Part shown: in pieces, positions 45,765 through 54,509 of the stretch
Layout of the letters: each line of letters starts with the position of its first letter
How positions within the stretch are numbered: position 1 is the first letter of the stretch
DNA from: an uncultured Desulfobacteraceae bacterium
GTDB lineage: Bacteria; Desulfobacterota; Desulfobacteria; Desulfobacterales; UBA5852
Length of the DNA stretch: 64,000 nucleotides
Direction of reading: 5' to 3'
NCBI GenBank assembly: GCA_913060875.1
Contig: CAJXSL010000008.1
Location: 1-64,000, forward strand
The notes under the pieces: generated by a model
What the model was told of the DNA's origin: nothing
The model's database searches: none
The model's input: the letters and a program-made list of their open reading frames with translations, nothing else
Position numbers and translations under genes: made by a program

Positions 45765-46088
45765 ATGCGGCAATGGATTGTAACCGGGGTGCTGGCCGTG
45801 GTTCTATGTTTAACGCCTGGAATCGTTGACGCGGAAGACCAATCGATCGCCAAGAGCGCGGGGGAGGCCGGCCGCGCCATCGTGGATGAGTCGAGACATG
45901 TTTACGAGGATTCCCGTGAATTTTTCATTACAACCGGCCAGAGTATTTCGGAAGGCGCCCAGGAAGCATACGAAGAAGCCAAAGATATCGGCCCCCGGAT
46001 GGTGGACGATATGAAGGAGGGGTTCTGCGGCAATGGCCAGGCCCCGGATCCTACCCAAGATGCCGAACCGGCGACGGAACAACCGTGA
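45765..46088 (+). CDS. Small secreted hypothetical protein
   Basis: 107 residues with a signal peptide (hydrophobic 5-20, likely cleavage after VDA near 23). The mature part is charged and helical (AYEEAKDIGPRMVDDMKEGF), ending in a Pro/Glu-rich tail. No family recognised. RBS AGGAGG is strong. The following gene starts within its last codons. Confidence 0.65.
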   Translation: MRQWIVTGVLAVVLCLTPGIVDAEDQSIAKSAGEAGRAIVDESRHVYEDSREFFITTGQSISEGAQEAYEEAKDIGPRMVDDMKEGFCGNGQAPDPTQDAEPATEQP

Positions 46089-47029
46089 GAGCCATTCAGT
46101 TTGACCGTTATGGTGCCCCGTCTGTTCTGGTCTGCCGGGAAATCGATCGGCCGGCCTGCGGTCCACGCGACGTATTGGTTCGTGTACGGGCCGCCGGCAC
46201 CAACCCCAAAGACTGCCTGGTGCGCAAAGGCAAATTTCGCTGGTTCACGGGGCGGCGTTTCCCGATGGGCCTGGGGCACGATTTCAGCGGCACGGTTGCG
46301 GCGGTTGGCCGGCAGGTGGCTGCGTTTCAGGTGGAGGATGCGGTTTTTGGCATGACCAATGGGTGGCAGGGGCGCGCCTACGCCGATTACCTAACGGTCC
46401 GGCCTTCGGAAACCGCCCTCAAGCCGTCGCCATTGGAGTTCACGGCGGCGGCGGCCGTCCCGCTGGCTGCCCAGACAGCCTTGCAGGCGCTGCGCGATCT
46501 GGGGGGCCTGTCCGGCAACCAGCGCGTCCTGATCAACGGCAGTTCCGGCGGTGTCGGAACCTTTGCCGTCCAGGTCGCCCGCATTCTGGGCGCCCGTGTC
46601 ACCGCCGTATGCAGCGGCCGCAATGCCGACCTGGTCCATGACCTGGGGGCCCACCGGGTAATCGATTACACGCGCGAGGAAATTCGACACCTTGGCGCGT
46701 CGTTCGATGTTTTTTTCGATGTGTTCGGCAACTGCCGTTTCCCCGATATCCGAGCGGTCCTGAAACCCAATGGCCGGTTTATATCCACCGTACCCGGAGT
46801 CCCCGTCATGCGATGGAGCATCCTCTCCCGGTTATCCTCAGGCCCCCGGGCCCATCTCGTGATTGTCAAGTCCAAGACCGGGGATTTGCAGACGCTTGGC
46901 CGCTGGATCGAAGAAGGGCGTCTTGTCCCTGTGGTGGACCGTGTTTATCCCCTCGCCGACGCGCAGGAAGCGCATGCCTACATTGAAACCAAACGGGCAC
47001 GGGGCAAGGTTGTTTTGCAGATTGCCTGA
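46085..47029 (+). CDS. NAD(P)-dependent alcohol dehydrogenase / quinone oxidoreductase family protein (MDR)
   Basis: 314 residues of the medium-chain dehydrogenase superfamily. GHDFSGTV and the nucleotide motif NGSSGGVGTFAVQVARILGA are clear. Structural-zinc cysteines are absent, as in quinone-oxidoreductase-like members. GTG start overlapping the previous gene. Substrate unknown. Confidence 0.85.
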   Translation: MRAIQFDRYGAPSVLVCREIDRPACGPRDVLVRVRAAGTNPKDCLVRKGKFRWFTGRRFPMGLGHDFSGTVAAVGRQVAAFQVEDAVFGMTNGWQGRAYADYLTVRPSETALKPSPLEFTAAAAVPLAAQTALQALRDLGGLSGNQRVLINGSSGGVGTFAVQVARILGARVTAVCSGRNADLVHDLGAHRVIDYTREEIRHLGASFDVFFDVFGNCRFPDIRAVLKPNGRFISTVPGVPVMRWSILSRLSSGPRAHLVIVKSKTGDLQTLGRWIEEGRLVPVVDRVYPLADAQEAHAYIETKRARGKVVLQIA

Positions 47030-47030
47030 T

Positions 47031-47110
47031 GTGGCCGGAGCACGCGGAAACTCATCCGCCGCTCCGCTGCTCGGCGCGGGGCAACGGGACAACCAAAAAC
47101 CAAAATATCG
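47031..47110. repeat. Interspersed repeat, copy 4 (internally deleted)
   Basis: Contains GTGGCCGGAGCACGCGGAAA, then a shortened middle, then GCTCGGCGCGGGGCAACGGG and ACAACCAAAAACCAAAA. The central block carrying the CAGACAGTCCGC core is missing, so this copy arose by internal loss or is a variant. Confidence 0.75.
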
Positions 47111-47169
47111 TTTAACCCCCTTCGCGGGGAGCTATCAGAGGCCGTCTACTTCGCCGGAGGCGCCTCACG

Positions 47170-47538
47170 ATGGTGTTTATTAAGGAGCCTATTTCTTCAA
47201 TGGCAGCAGAAAACGACGGCATGCTTCGCAGGGCCATCCACGACCGGGATCGGCGGGGCATTCTGATCCCCGCCGGCCAGTTGGAAGGGAGCGGCCTGTC
47301 AGTGGGCGACCGCTTCAGGCTTAAAAAAGGGCAACGCGATCTTTTTGCACTGACCATTGTCAAACATGCCCAGGGAGATATCCTGTTTGACCGCAACGGC
47401 ATTTTTATCGCGCGCACCCGGCGAGTGGATATTCTCCTGGGGGGAATCTTCGACGAATACCAGGTGGAGATTGTCGACGCGGACCCGGTGATATTGCTGG
47501 TCAAGACGATGGATCCGGGCCTGGCCGCCATCCGCTAA
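47170..47538 (+). CDS. Hypothetical protein, possibly AbrB-like fold
   Basis: 122 residues. RGILIPAGQLEGSGLSVGDRFRLKK resembles the swapped-hairpin N-terminus of AbrB/MazE proteins, but the rest matches nothing I know. Two starts are possible: 47170 (GGAGG ten bases upstream) or 47200 (AAGGAG twelve bases upstream). Confidence 0.5.
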   Translation: MVFIKEPISSMAAENDGMLRRAIHDRDRRGILIPAGQLEGSGLSVGDRFRLKKGQRDLFALTIVKHAQGDILFDRNGIFIARTRRVDILLGGIFDEYQVEIVDADPVILLVKTMDPGLAAIR

Positions 47539-47559
47539 AACCTGCCCGCGAAAACAATT

Positions 47560-48126
47560 CTACATTGCAGGCGCCATCCCCGGCGGGTGCTGGCGCAGGT
47601 ACTCCCACATGACAATGGAGGCTGCAATGCTCACGTTCAGGCTCTGGACCTTGCCGAACTGGGGGATGCTCAGGGACTGGATGTCGCTGCAGGCGGCGAT
47701 GTCCGCACTGATGCCGTTTTCTTCATGGCCCAATATGAACGCGCTGCGGCGCGGAAGTTGCGACCCGGGAAGCGGGGTGCCCCTGACCGGATCCAGGGTG
47801 AACAGGGTGTAGCCCCGTTCGCTGAGATCCCGGTGGCAGGTTGCAAAACGTTCATGAAAGCGGGCCGGCACCCACTTGAAGGACCCCATGGCCGGGGCCG
47901 GGTCGAAAAAGTCGATGCCGATCAGGTGGATTTCTCGGGCGCCGAACGCGTCGGCGCTTCTGAAAATTTTGCCGATATTGAAGGCCGGCTTGAGCCCGTC
48001 CAGAATAACGATGAAATCATGGGGGCCTGACGGGGCCAGGAGGTTGGCGTTTTTTTGACGTCGAAAACGCTGCTGGGCGGCCATCCGTTGCTGTTGAAGG
48101 CGCCGTCGCACCTGCCGGAGTCCCAT
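47560..48126 (-). CDS. TrmH family (SPOUT) RNA methyltransferase
   Basis: 188 residues. The three SPOUT motifs are present: NIGKIFRSADAFGA, FILGHEENGIS and IPQFGKVQSLNVSIAASIVMWEY, which form the trefoil knot that binds SAM. It would 2'-O-methylate a tRNA or rRNA ribose. It is convergent with the preceding hypothetical gene. Confidence 0.88.
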   Translation of the reverse strand: MGLRQVRRRLQQQRMAAQQRFRRQKNANLLAPSGPHDFIVILDGLKPAFNIGKIFRSADAFGAREIHLIGIDFFDPAPAMGSFKWVPARFHERFATCHRDLSERGYTLFTLDPVRGTPLPGSQLPRRSAFILGHEENGISADIAACSDIQSLSIPQFGKVQSLNVSIAASIVMWEYLRQHPPGMAPAM

Positions 48127-48500
48127 AACGTCGCATGTCCCTTTTTCGTGTTTACGGCAATGGCGCCGCTGTCGTTAGCGCTGACCTTTGGCGGAAAGGC
48201 CTAACATGGCTGTAAAACGGAATCAAGTCGACCAGAAATATGCCCCTTTCCTGAAAACCAAGGGCGTCGCTTGACCAGCCCGAACAGGATGCCTGACCAC
48301 GTGATGGCGCCGGGGGGACGATCGCAACCGTCCTCCGGCTCTTCGTGGCCCCGCCCCAGGCTTTACAAATATTCCCCGATATCTTAGCTTTGAATCTATG
48401 GATACAGCCCGGGCCGGGCATTCCCGTAGCGGAGTGATGGCCTTTGATGATTCGTTTACGTGAATGTATCGCAACAAACCTGTTGCGGAGGGGAGGACGT
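48127..48500. other. Intergenic region between divergent trmH-type and zinc-ribbon genes
   Basis: No gene supported. An imperfect hairpin, GCCGGGGGGACG with CGTCCTCCGGC, lies at about 48309-48340; no known riboswitch was recognised in it. Confidence 0.35.
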
Positions 48501-48701
48501 GTGGCAGCCATAAAAAAATACCGGTGTGAAAAATGCGGTTTGCAGATTGAACGGGAAGGAGCGGCCTCCGGCCTTTCGGATTGCTGCCAGGGACGCTGGG
48601 TCGAGGTGGAGCAACTGCCGGCCTGCGGCATGCCCGCCTCGGCGGAGCATTCCCGACTGGATGTTGAAGACGGGCCCTGTGACGATGGGCGGTCGGGCTA
48701 A
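48501..48701 (+). CDS. Small zinc-ribbon-like protein
   Basis: 66 residues from GTG 48501, which follows GGGAGG at 48491-48496. CEKCGLQIE...CC...C gives a four-cysteine set like a zinc ribbon or rubredoxin-type knuckle. No function assigned. It precedes cutA by about 57 bases. A longer reading from ATG 48444 is possible but lacks a ribosome site. Confidence 0.5.
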   Translation: MAAIKKYRCEKCGLQIEREGAASGLSDCCQGRWVEVEQLPACGMPASAEHSRLDVEDGPCDDGRSG

Positions 48702-48758
48702 CGAAATAGGTGACTTTATCTTGCGGCCAGCTATTCGTAAAGAAGCGTGAGGTATGCC

Positions 48759-49079
48759 ATGAACAAGCAATTTGTCTACATGACCGCCGGAAGCCGGGAT
48801 GAAGCCCAACGGATCGGTGAAGCTCTTGTGGAAAAGCGGGTGGCGGCCTGCGTCAATATCATCGATGCCATGCACAGCATCTACCGCTGGGAGGGGGCGA
48901 TCCAGAAAGATCGGGAAGTGGTCATGATCGCCAAAACAACCCGGAGCCGGCTACCGGAATTGATTGACACCGTCAATGCCCTGCACAGCTATGACTGCCC
49001 CTGCATCCTCAGTTTCGACATCGACGGCGGCAATCCGGCCTTTTTGGAATGGATTGGCGCCGAGGTGGGTGAAGGGTGA
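48759..49079 (+). CDS. cutA: CutA divalent-cation tolerance protein
   Basis: 106 residues, the normal CutA length; forms a very stable trimer with a ferredoxin-like fold. Family marks are FVYMTAGSRDEAQRIGEALVEKRVAACVNI, IYRWEGAIQKDREVVMIAKT and the C-terminal YDCPCILSFDIDGGNPAFLEWI. ATG 48759 follows GTGAGG; an upstream GTG at 48747 would overlap that site. Confidence 0.92.
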   Translation: MNKQFVYMTAGSRDEAQRIGEALVEKRVAACVNIIDAMHSIYRWEGAIQKDREVVMIAKTTRSRLPELIDTVNALHSYDCPCILSFDIDGGNPAFLEWIGAEVGEG

Positions 49080-49125
49080 TTCTAAAGAAATCGCATGTCT
49101 TCCGCTTTCTGGCAGAAGACGCGCT

Positions 49126-51492
49126 TCATCTCCCCTCATGGGCCGTGCGCCTTATGATTTCCTCCTGCAGTTCCGGCGTCAAATCCACGAAATAATCACT
49201 GTAGCCGGCCACCCGCACGATCAGGTCGCGATGGGCCTCGGGATCCTTCTGGGCCTTGCGCAGGGTTTCGGCATCCACCACGTTGAACTGGATGTGGTGG
49301 CCGTCCATGCGGAAATAGGTCCTGACCAACTGGGCCAGGCGTTCGATGCCGGTGTCGTCCGCCAGGATATGGGGGAGAAATTTCTGGTTCAGCAGGGTAC
49401 CGCCCGTGCGCACATGGTCGATCTTGGCGGCGGACTTGAGAACCGCGGTGGGCCCCTGGCGGTCGGCGCCCTGGACCGGGGAAATGCCTTCGGAAAGCGG
49501 TGTGCCGGATCGGCGCCCGTCCGGGGTGGCTCCTAGTTTGCTCCCGAAATACACGTGCACGGTGGTGGGCAAGAGGTTGATGCGGTGGACCCCGCCCTTG
49601 GTGTTGGGCCGGCCGTTGATCGCCCGGTAATAGGCCTCGAAAACCCGGCGCAGGATATCGTCGGCGCGGTCGTCGTCGTTGCCGTAGCGGGGTGTTTCCT
49701 CTCCCAGCCGGCGCCGCAGGGCCTCGGCCTCACGGAAGTCTTCCGCCAGCCGGCGCAGCATTTCCGGCATGGAGAGCAGTTTGCGGTCGAACACGTTATA
49801 TTTCAGGGACGACAGGCTGTCCGTGACGGTGCCGAGCCCCACCCCCTGGATGTAAGAGGTGTTGTAGCGGGCGCCGCCGGCATTGTAGTCGGTGCCGTTG
49901 GCGATGCAGTCGTCGATCAACAGGGACAGGAACGGTACCGGCATATACTTGGCGTTGATGCGTTCGATGATGTTGTTACCCAGGATTTTGATGTCCACGA
50001 AATAGGCCAGCTGACGCTCGAAGGCTTCAAACAGGTCGTCGAAGCCGGTGAAGGCGGCCGCCTTCCCGGTGTCCGGCCCGATGCGTTCGCCGGTCTGCGG
50101 GTCAACCCCGTCGTTCAGGGTCAGTTCCAGGATCTTGGGCAGGTTGAAATAGCCGGTCAAAATATAGCATTCCTTGCCGAAAGCCCCGCTTTCCACGCAG
50201 CCGCTGGCTCCCCCGTTGCGGGCGTCGGCAATGGATTTACCCTGGCGCACAAGTTCCTGGACGATGGCATCGGTATTGAAGATGGACGGTTGCCCAAAGC
50301 CGGTTTTGACGATGTGCAGCGCCCGTTTCAGGAATCGGTCGGGGTTTTTCTTGCTGATCTGCACCATGGCGCTGGGCTGCAGCAGCCGCATTTCTTCAAC
50401 CACGTCGAGGATGAGATAGCTCAGGTCGTTGACGGCGTCGGCGCCGTCGGCGTTAACCCCGCCGGTGTTGATCAGGGCGAAGTCGACGTAGGTGTTGCTT
50501 TCTTTGGCCGTCACCCCGACCTTGGGCGGGGCCGGATGGTTGTTGAATTTGATCCAGAAGGCCTGAAGCAATTCACGGGCTCGCTCTTCGGTCAGCGTGC
50601 CGGCGTCCGTTTCGTGGCGGTAAAAGGGGTAGAGGTGCTGATCAAGGCGCCCCGGGTTGAAGGCGTCCCAGGGGTTCAATTCGGTGATGACCCCCACGTG
50701 CACAAACCAGTAATATTGCAGGGCCTCCCAGAAGGTGTCGGGTTTGTGGGCCGGAACCTTGCGGCAGATGGCCGCCATCCTTCGCAGTTCCTCGGCCCGC
50801 TCCGGGTCGGTTTCCTCCGCCGCCAGGCGGGTGAGTTCGCGGGCATGCCGCCGGGCAAATGCGATCAGGGCGTCGGCCGCGATATCCATGGCCTGCAATG
50901 CTTCCTGCTTGTCCAGGGCCTGGGGGTCGTTATAAAAATCCAGGGCGGCGGCTGTTTCGGCAATGTCCTGTTTGAGATCGAGAAATCCGCGGCGGTAGAT
51001 TTTGTCCCCCAGCACGGTATGGCCGGGTGAGCGCTGCTCCTGGAATTCGGTGAAAACGCCGGCCCGGTAGGCGGCCTGCCAGCGTTCGGGCAACTGTCTG
51101 AACAGGTGGTCGCGGATGGTGCGGCCCTTCCAGAAGGGGATGATGTCTTCTTCATAGGCCTGGCGCATGCCGGCGTCGGATGCGTACGGCACCTTGGGCC
51201 GGTCATTGAGAATTTCCAAATCCTCCAGGCTGTGCAGGCAGATTTCAGGGTAGGTGGGTGTGGCTTTGGGCGCCGGGCCGCGTTCGCCCACGATCAGCTC
51301 CCCCGGCTGGATGCAGAGGGTCTGGTTGGCGAGGATGTGCTGGAAAACCCTGGCCCGCTGGATGGCGACGGCCTCTCCGGCCAGGCGGCCGCTTTGCAGC
51401 AGGCGGGTGACCAGCAGCGCCCGCTCGGCGCTTAATGTCGCGCGGGCGTCCAGGCTCTGCTGCCGCAGGTTGCGAATGCGTGCGTTCATCAT
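49126..51492 (-). CDS. hypD: Glycyl radical enzyme, trans-4-hydroxy-L-proline dehydratase type
   Basis: 788 residues. The radical glycine is G763 in RVAGYSDYF and the thiyl cysteine is C432 with E434 in GCVESGAFG. From my recollection of the Clostridioides difficile HypD structure, the active-site set H160, D278, S334, D339, F340, C434, E436, Y450, T645 and G765 maps at a constant offset of two to H158, D276, S332, D337, F338, C432, E434, Y448, T643 and G763 here. HypD removes water from hydroxyproline to give pyrroline-5-carboxylate. No proC is adjacent. Related dehydratases acting on D- or betaine forms cannot be excluded. Two bases separate it from the upstream activase gene. Confidence 0.8.
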   Translation of the reverse strand: MMNARIRNLRQQSLDARATLSAERALLVTRLLQSGRLAGEAVAIQRARVFQHILANQTLCIQPGELIVGERGPAPKATPTYPEICLHSLEDLEILNDRPKVPYASDAGMRQAYEEDIIPFWKGRTIRDHLFRQLPERWQAAYRAGVFTEFQEQRSPGHTVLGDKIYRRGFLDLKQDIAETAAALDFYNDPQALDKQEALQAMDIAADALIAFARRHARELTRLAAEETDPERAEELRRMAAICRKVPAHKPDTFWEALQYYWFVHVGVITELNPWDAFNPGRLDQHLYPFYRHETDAGTLTEERARELLQAFWIKFNNHPAPPKVGVTAKESNTYVDFALINTGGVNADGADAVNDLSYLILDVVEEMRLLQPSAMVQISKKNPDRFLKRALHIVKTGFGQPSIFNTDAIVQELVRQGKSIADARNGGASGCVESGAFGKECYILTGYFNLPKILELTLNDGVDPQTGERIGPDTGKAAAFTGFDDLFEAFERQLAYFVDIKILGNNIIERINAKYMPVPFLSLLIDDCIANGTDYNAGGARYNTSYIQGVGLGTVTDSLSSLKYNVFDRKLLSMPEMLRRLAEDFREAEALRRRLGEETPRYGNDDDRADDILRRVFEAYYRAINGRPNTKGGVHRINLLPTTVHVYFGSKLGATPDGRRSGTPLSEGISPVQGADRQGPTAVLKSAAKIDHVRTGGTLLNQKFLPHILADDTGIERLAQLVRTYFRMDGHHIQFNVVDAETLRKAQKDPEAHRDLIVRVAGYSDYFVDLTPELQEEIIRRTAHEGR

Positions 51493-51494
51493 GT

Positions 51495-52274
51495 TCAGCC
51501 TCCTACCGTGAGGGCAAACCCGTCACGTGCCAAATCCGCTTTGACGCGGTCGATGACATCCGCCTCCGGCGGGGCCAGGTCACCCAGGCGGTCGGGGTGC
51601 CCGAGGCGATGGAATTTTTGCCGATGGATGTCATGATAGGGCAAAAGGTCGATACGCCTCAGCCCCAATTCCTGCAGAAAATGCTTCATTTTCCCCAGAT
51701 GATCCGACGTATCGTTGATGTGCGGAATCAACGGAAAACGAATGATCACTTCCCTGCCGGTTCGCACCAGATGGCGCAGATTGGCCAGGAGGCGGTCATT
51801 GGACACGCCGGTGTATTTCCGGTGATGGGCATCATCCAGAAGTTTAAGATCATACAGGAAGAGGTCAACCAGAGGCGCGATGCGGGCCATGATGTCAGCC
51901 GGGGCATGGCCGGTGGTGTCGAGGGCCGTGTGGATGCCCTGTCGGCGGCACTGGGCCAGTACTGCGGCCAGAAAGTCCGGTTGCAGGAGGGGTTCACCCC
52001 CTGAAAACGTTACGCCGCCCCCGCTTTCATCGTAGAAAAGCAAATCTTTTTCGATTTCGGCCATGACCTGGCCGACGCTCATCAAAGCGCCTACCGTTAT
52101 TGGGCCCGTATCGCCGGGTCCGCCGGCCATGGATTCCGGCTCCGGCCGCTGACCCTCGGGATTGTGGCACCACCAGCAGTTCATGGGGCAGCCCTTCAGA
52201 AAAATGGTGGTGCGGATACCGGGGCCGTCATGGATGGCGAATTTCTTAATGTCGAAAATCGTGCCCTGTGTCAT
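51495..52274 (-). CDS. Glycyl radical enzyme activating protein (radical SAM)
   Basis: 259 residues. It would install the glycyl radical on the downstream enzyme using SAM. The cluster motif is C29-X3-C33-X2-C36 (GCPMNCWWCHNPEG), with TFSGGEPLLQ, KLLDDAHHRKYTG and DLLPYHDI as in other activases. The ferredoxin-like Cys insert usual in activases of dehydratase-type enzymes is absent: after C36 there is only one more cysteine. In this it resembles PflA. It is first in the two-gene operon. Confidence 0.9.
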   Translation of the reverse strand: MTQGTIFDIKKFAIHDGPGIRTTIFLKGCPMNCWWCHNPEGQRPEPESMAGGPGDTGPITVGALMSVGQVMAEIEKDLLFYDESGGGVTFSGGEPLLQPDFLAAVLAQCRRQGIHTALDTTGHAPADIMARIAPLVDLFLYDLKLLDDAHHRKYTGVSNDRLLANLRHLVRTGREVIIRFPLIPHINDTSDHLGKMKHFLQELGLRRIDLLPYHDIHRQKFHRLGHPDRLGDLAPPEADVIDRVKADLARDGFALTVGG

Positions 52275-52441
52275 GGAATGCGCATCGCCCTTCCTAATCC
52301 GGCATGATCCTGGTTAGGGGGGGCGCTGTCGCCCGGATCATGCTTACGTTGGCGCTAATTGTATAAATCCAACCTACCATATCACCTGCCGGCCTGTAAA
52401 TTCAGCCGGAATAAGGACCGGTGGGGTGTGACAGAAGAAAA

Positions 52442-52489
52442 ATGAATGTCATTCATCTGTTGACAGGCCATTTAAATACATAATATAAA
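52442..52489 (+). promoter_or_regulatory. Sigma-70 promoter with upstream palindromic operator for the TRAP genes
   Basis: TTGACA at 52460-52465, an 18-base spacer and TATAAA at 52484-52489 read toward dctQ. Just upstream, ATGAATG-T-CATTCAT (52442-52456) is a perfect inverted repeat fit for a dimeric regulator. The 52275-52607 gap between the divergent activase and dctQ shows nothing else I can name. Confidence 0.55.
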
Positions 52490-52607
52490 TCATTCGCCCT
52501 TTTAACGGCGTTGTGACAAACGGGTCGATACGATTTGTGCAAGTGCTCCTGAGCCTGGACATTCCGAATGCGATAACGCGATATTTTTTGCGGCGAAAGA
52601 AGATCGA

Positions 52608-53138
52608 ATGGGTCTGATCATCAAACTCTGTCGTTGGATCGACGCGCTGAACACCTGGGTGGGACATGTCGTCGCCTGGGCTACGGCTATTGTGGTGGCG
52701 GTGGTTTTTATCGACGTGGTCATGCGCTACGCCTTCAACATCAGTTTCGTGTTCACCCAGGAACTCGAATGGCATCTGTTCGCGTTCATCTTCCTGATGG
52801 GGGCGGGCTACACGCTGCTGAAAGACGGGCACGTGCGGGTGGACATCTTTTACCAGCGCTGCAGTCCTAAAACACAGGCCTGGATCAATCTGCTGGGGGT
52901 CATTTTCTTCCTGATCCCGGGCTGCTACATGATCATCGCCACTTCGCTCAATTTTGTCTACAACGCATGGGTTGTCATGGAGGGTTCCCCCGACCCCGGC
53001 GGCATTCCCTACCGTTTCCTTCTAAAAAGCTGCATACCGGCGGGCTTTGTCCTGATCCTGCTCCAAGGACTTTCCCTGTTCGGCAAAAGCCTGCTCACCA
53101 TTCTCGGAAAAGAGACGGACGCGGAGGGGGGACGCTGA
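52608..53138 (+). CDS. dctQ: TRAP transporter small permease DctQ
   Basis: 176 residues with four transmembrane helices; the small membrane subunit. FIDVVMRYAFNISFVFTQELEWHLFAF and HVRVDIFYQR are family signatures. The stop overlaps the dctM start (TGATG). Together with dctM and dctP it forms a sodium- or proton-driven importer divergent from the glycyl radical genes. Confidence 0.93.
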   Translation: MGLIIKLCRWIDALNTWVGHVVAWATAIVVAVVFIDVVMRYAFNISFVFTQELEWHLFAFIFLMGAGYTLLKDGHVRVDIFYQRCSPKTQAWINLLGVIFFLIPGCYMIIATSLNFVYNAWVVMEGSPDPGGIPYRFLLKSCIPAGFVLILLQGLSLFGKSLLTILGKETDAEGGR

Positions 53139-54466
53139 TGTTTATGGAGTATCTGCCCGGTTGGATGTTCCTGGCCCTGACGATTCTGCTGATGGTGGGC
53201 TTTCCCGTCACCTTTACCCTCATGGGCACCGCCCTGACTTTCGGCCTGATCGGGTTCGGTTGGGATTTTTTCAATCTGCTGCCCCTGCGCATCTGGGGTG
53301 TGATGACCAACGTGACCCTGCTGGCTGTTCCCCTTTTCGTTTTCATGGGGGTGATGCTGGAGCGCTCCGGTTTGGCCGAAGAACTGTTGGATACCATGGG
53401 GCTGGCCTTCGGCCGTTTGCGGGGCGGTCTGGCAATTTCCGTAGTGGTGGTCGGGGCCCTGCTGGGGGCTTCCACCGGCATTGTGGGGGCCACGGTGGTC
53501 ACCATGGGGTTGCTGGCCGTGCCCACCATGCTCAAACGGGGCTACCAGAAGGAGATGGCCACGGGAACCGTGTCAGCCTCGGGCACCCTGGGGCAAATTA
53601 TTCCCCCCAGCATCGTGCTGGTCCTGATCGGGGACATCGTGGGGGTCCCGGTGGGGGATCTCTTCATGGGCGCCGTCCTGCCGGGCATGGTACTGGTGGG
53701 GCTCTACATCCTCTACATTCTTATCGCCGCGTTTCTAAAACCGGACTGGGCACCGGCCATCCCCAAGGAGGAACTGGCGGCCCTGACCCCGGCCATCATG
53801 CTCAAGAAATTCAGCCGGGCTCTGTTTCCGCCCCTGTTTCTCATGGTGGCGGTGCTGGGATCGATCTTTGCCGGCATCGCCTCACCCACCGAGGCGGCCG
53901 GTGTGGGGGCGGTGGGGGCGACCCTGCTGACCATCGCCAATAAAAAATTCAGCCTGAAAATTTTGCAGGAAGTCATGCATTCCACCATGAAGCTGACCTG
54001 CATGGTGTTCATCATTTTGGTGGGGGCGGCCTCGTTCGGCCTGGTGTTCCGCGGGATGGGCGGTGATGAGCTGGTCCGTGCCTTTCTGGGGGGCATCTCC
54101 CACCAGTACGGCCAGTGGACCGTGCTGGCCATCGTCATGGGGATCATCTTCGTCATCGGTTTTTTCCTGGATTTTATCGAAATTACCTTCATTCACGTGC
54201 CGGTGCTGGCGCCGATCATGATCGAGTTCGGATTCGACCCGGCCTGGTTCTGCATCCTGATCGCCGTGAATCTGCAGACCTCGTTCATGACGCCGCCTTT
54301 CGGGTTTTCCCTGTTCTATCTCAAGGCGGTAACCCCGCCGGAAATTCGAACCGGCCACATTTACCGTGGGATTATTCCCTTTGTGTTCTTCCAACTCATC
54401 GGGCTTCTGATCGTGGTGTTTTTTCCCGAGTTGGTGACGTGGCTGCCGTCGGTGGTCTTCAAATAG
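53138..54466 (+). CDS. dctM: TRAP transporter large permease DctM
   Basis: 442 residues, about 12 helices; the translocation subunit. Marks include VPLFVFMGVMLERSGLAEELLD, GASTGIVGATVVTMGLLAVPTML, GTLGQIIPPSIVLVLIGD and SPTEAAGVGAVGATLL. ATG 53138 follows GGAGGGGG and overlaps dctQ. An upstream extension to 52967 is only the dctQ shadow. Confidence 0.94.
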   Translation: MFMEYLPGWMFLALTILLMVGFPVTFTLMGTALTFGLIGFGWDFFNLLPLRIWGVMTNVTLLAVPLFVFMGVMLERSGLAEELLDTMGLAFGRLRGGLAISVVVVGALLGASTGIVGATVVTMGLLAVPTMLKRGYQKEMATGTVSASGTLGQIIPPSIVLVLIGDIVGVPVGDLFMGAVLPGMVLVGLYILYILIAAFLKPDWAPAIPKEELAALTPAIMLKKFSRALFPPLFLMVAVLGSIFAGIASPTEAAGVGAVGATLLTIANKKFSLKILQEVMHSTMKLTCMVFIILVGAASFGLVFRGMGGDELVRAFLGGISHQYGQWTVLAIVMGIIFVIGFFLDFIEITFIHVPVLAPIMIEFGFDPAWFCILIAVNLQTSFMTPPFGFSLFYLKAVTPPEIRTGHIYRGIIPFVFFQLIGLLIVVFFPELVTWLPSVVFK

Positions 54467-54509
54467 CGCGTATCATTTCCTTGAACCCGCAGCAAAGGAG
54501 AAGGAAGGT

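Noticed and set aside
48301..48345. Hairpin before the zinc-ribbon gene as a riboswitch
   Set aside because: No conserved riboswitch core could be matched.
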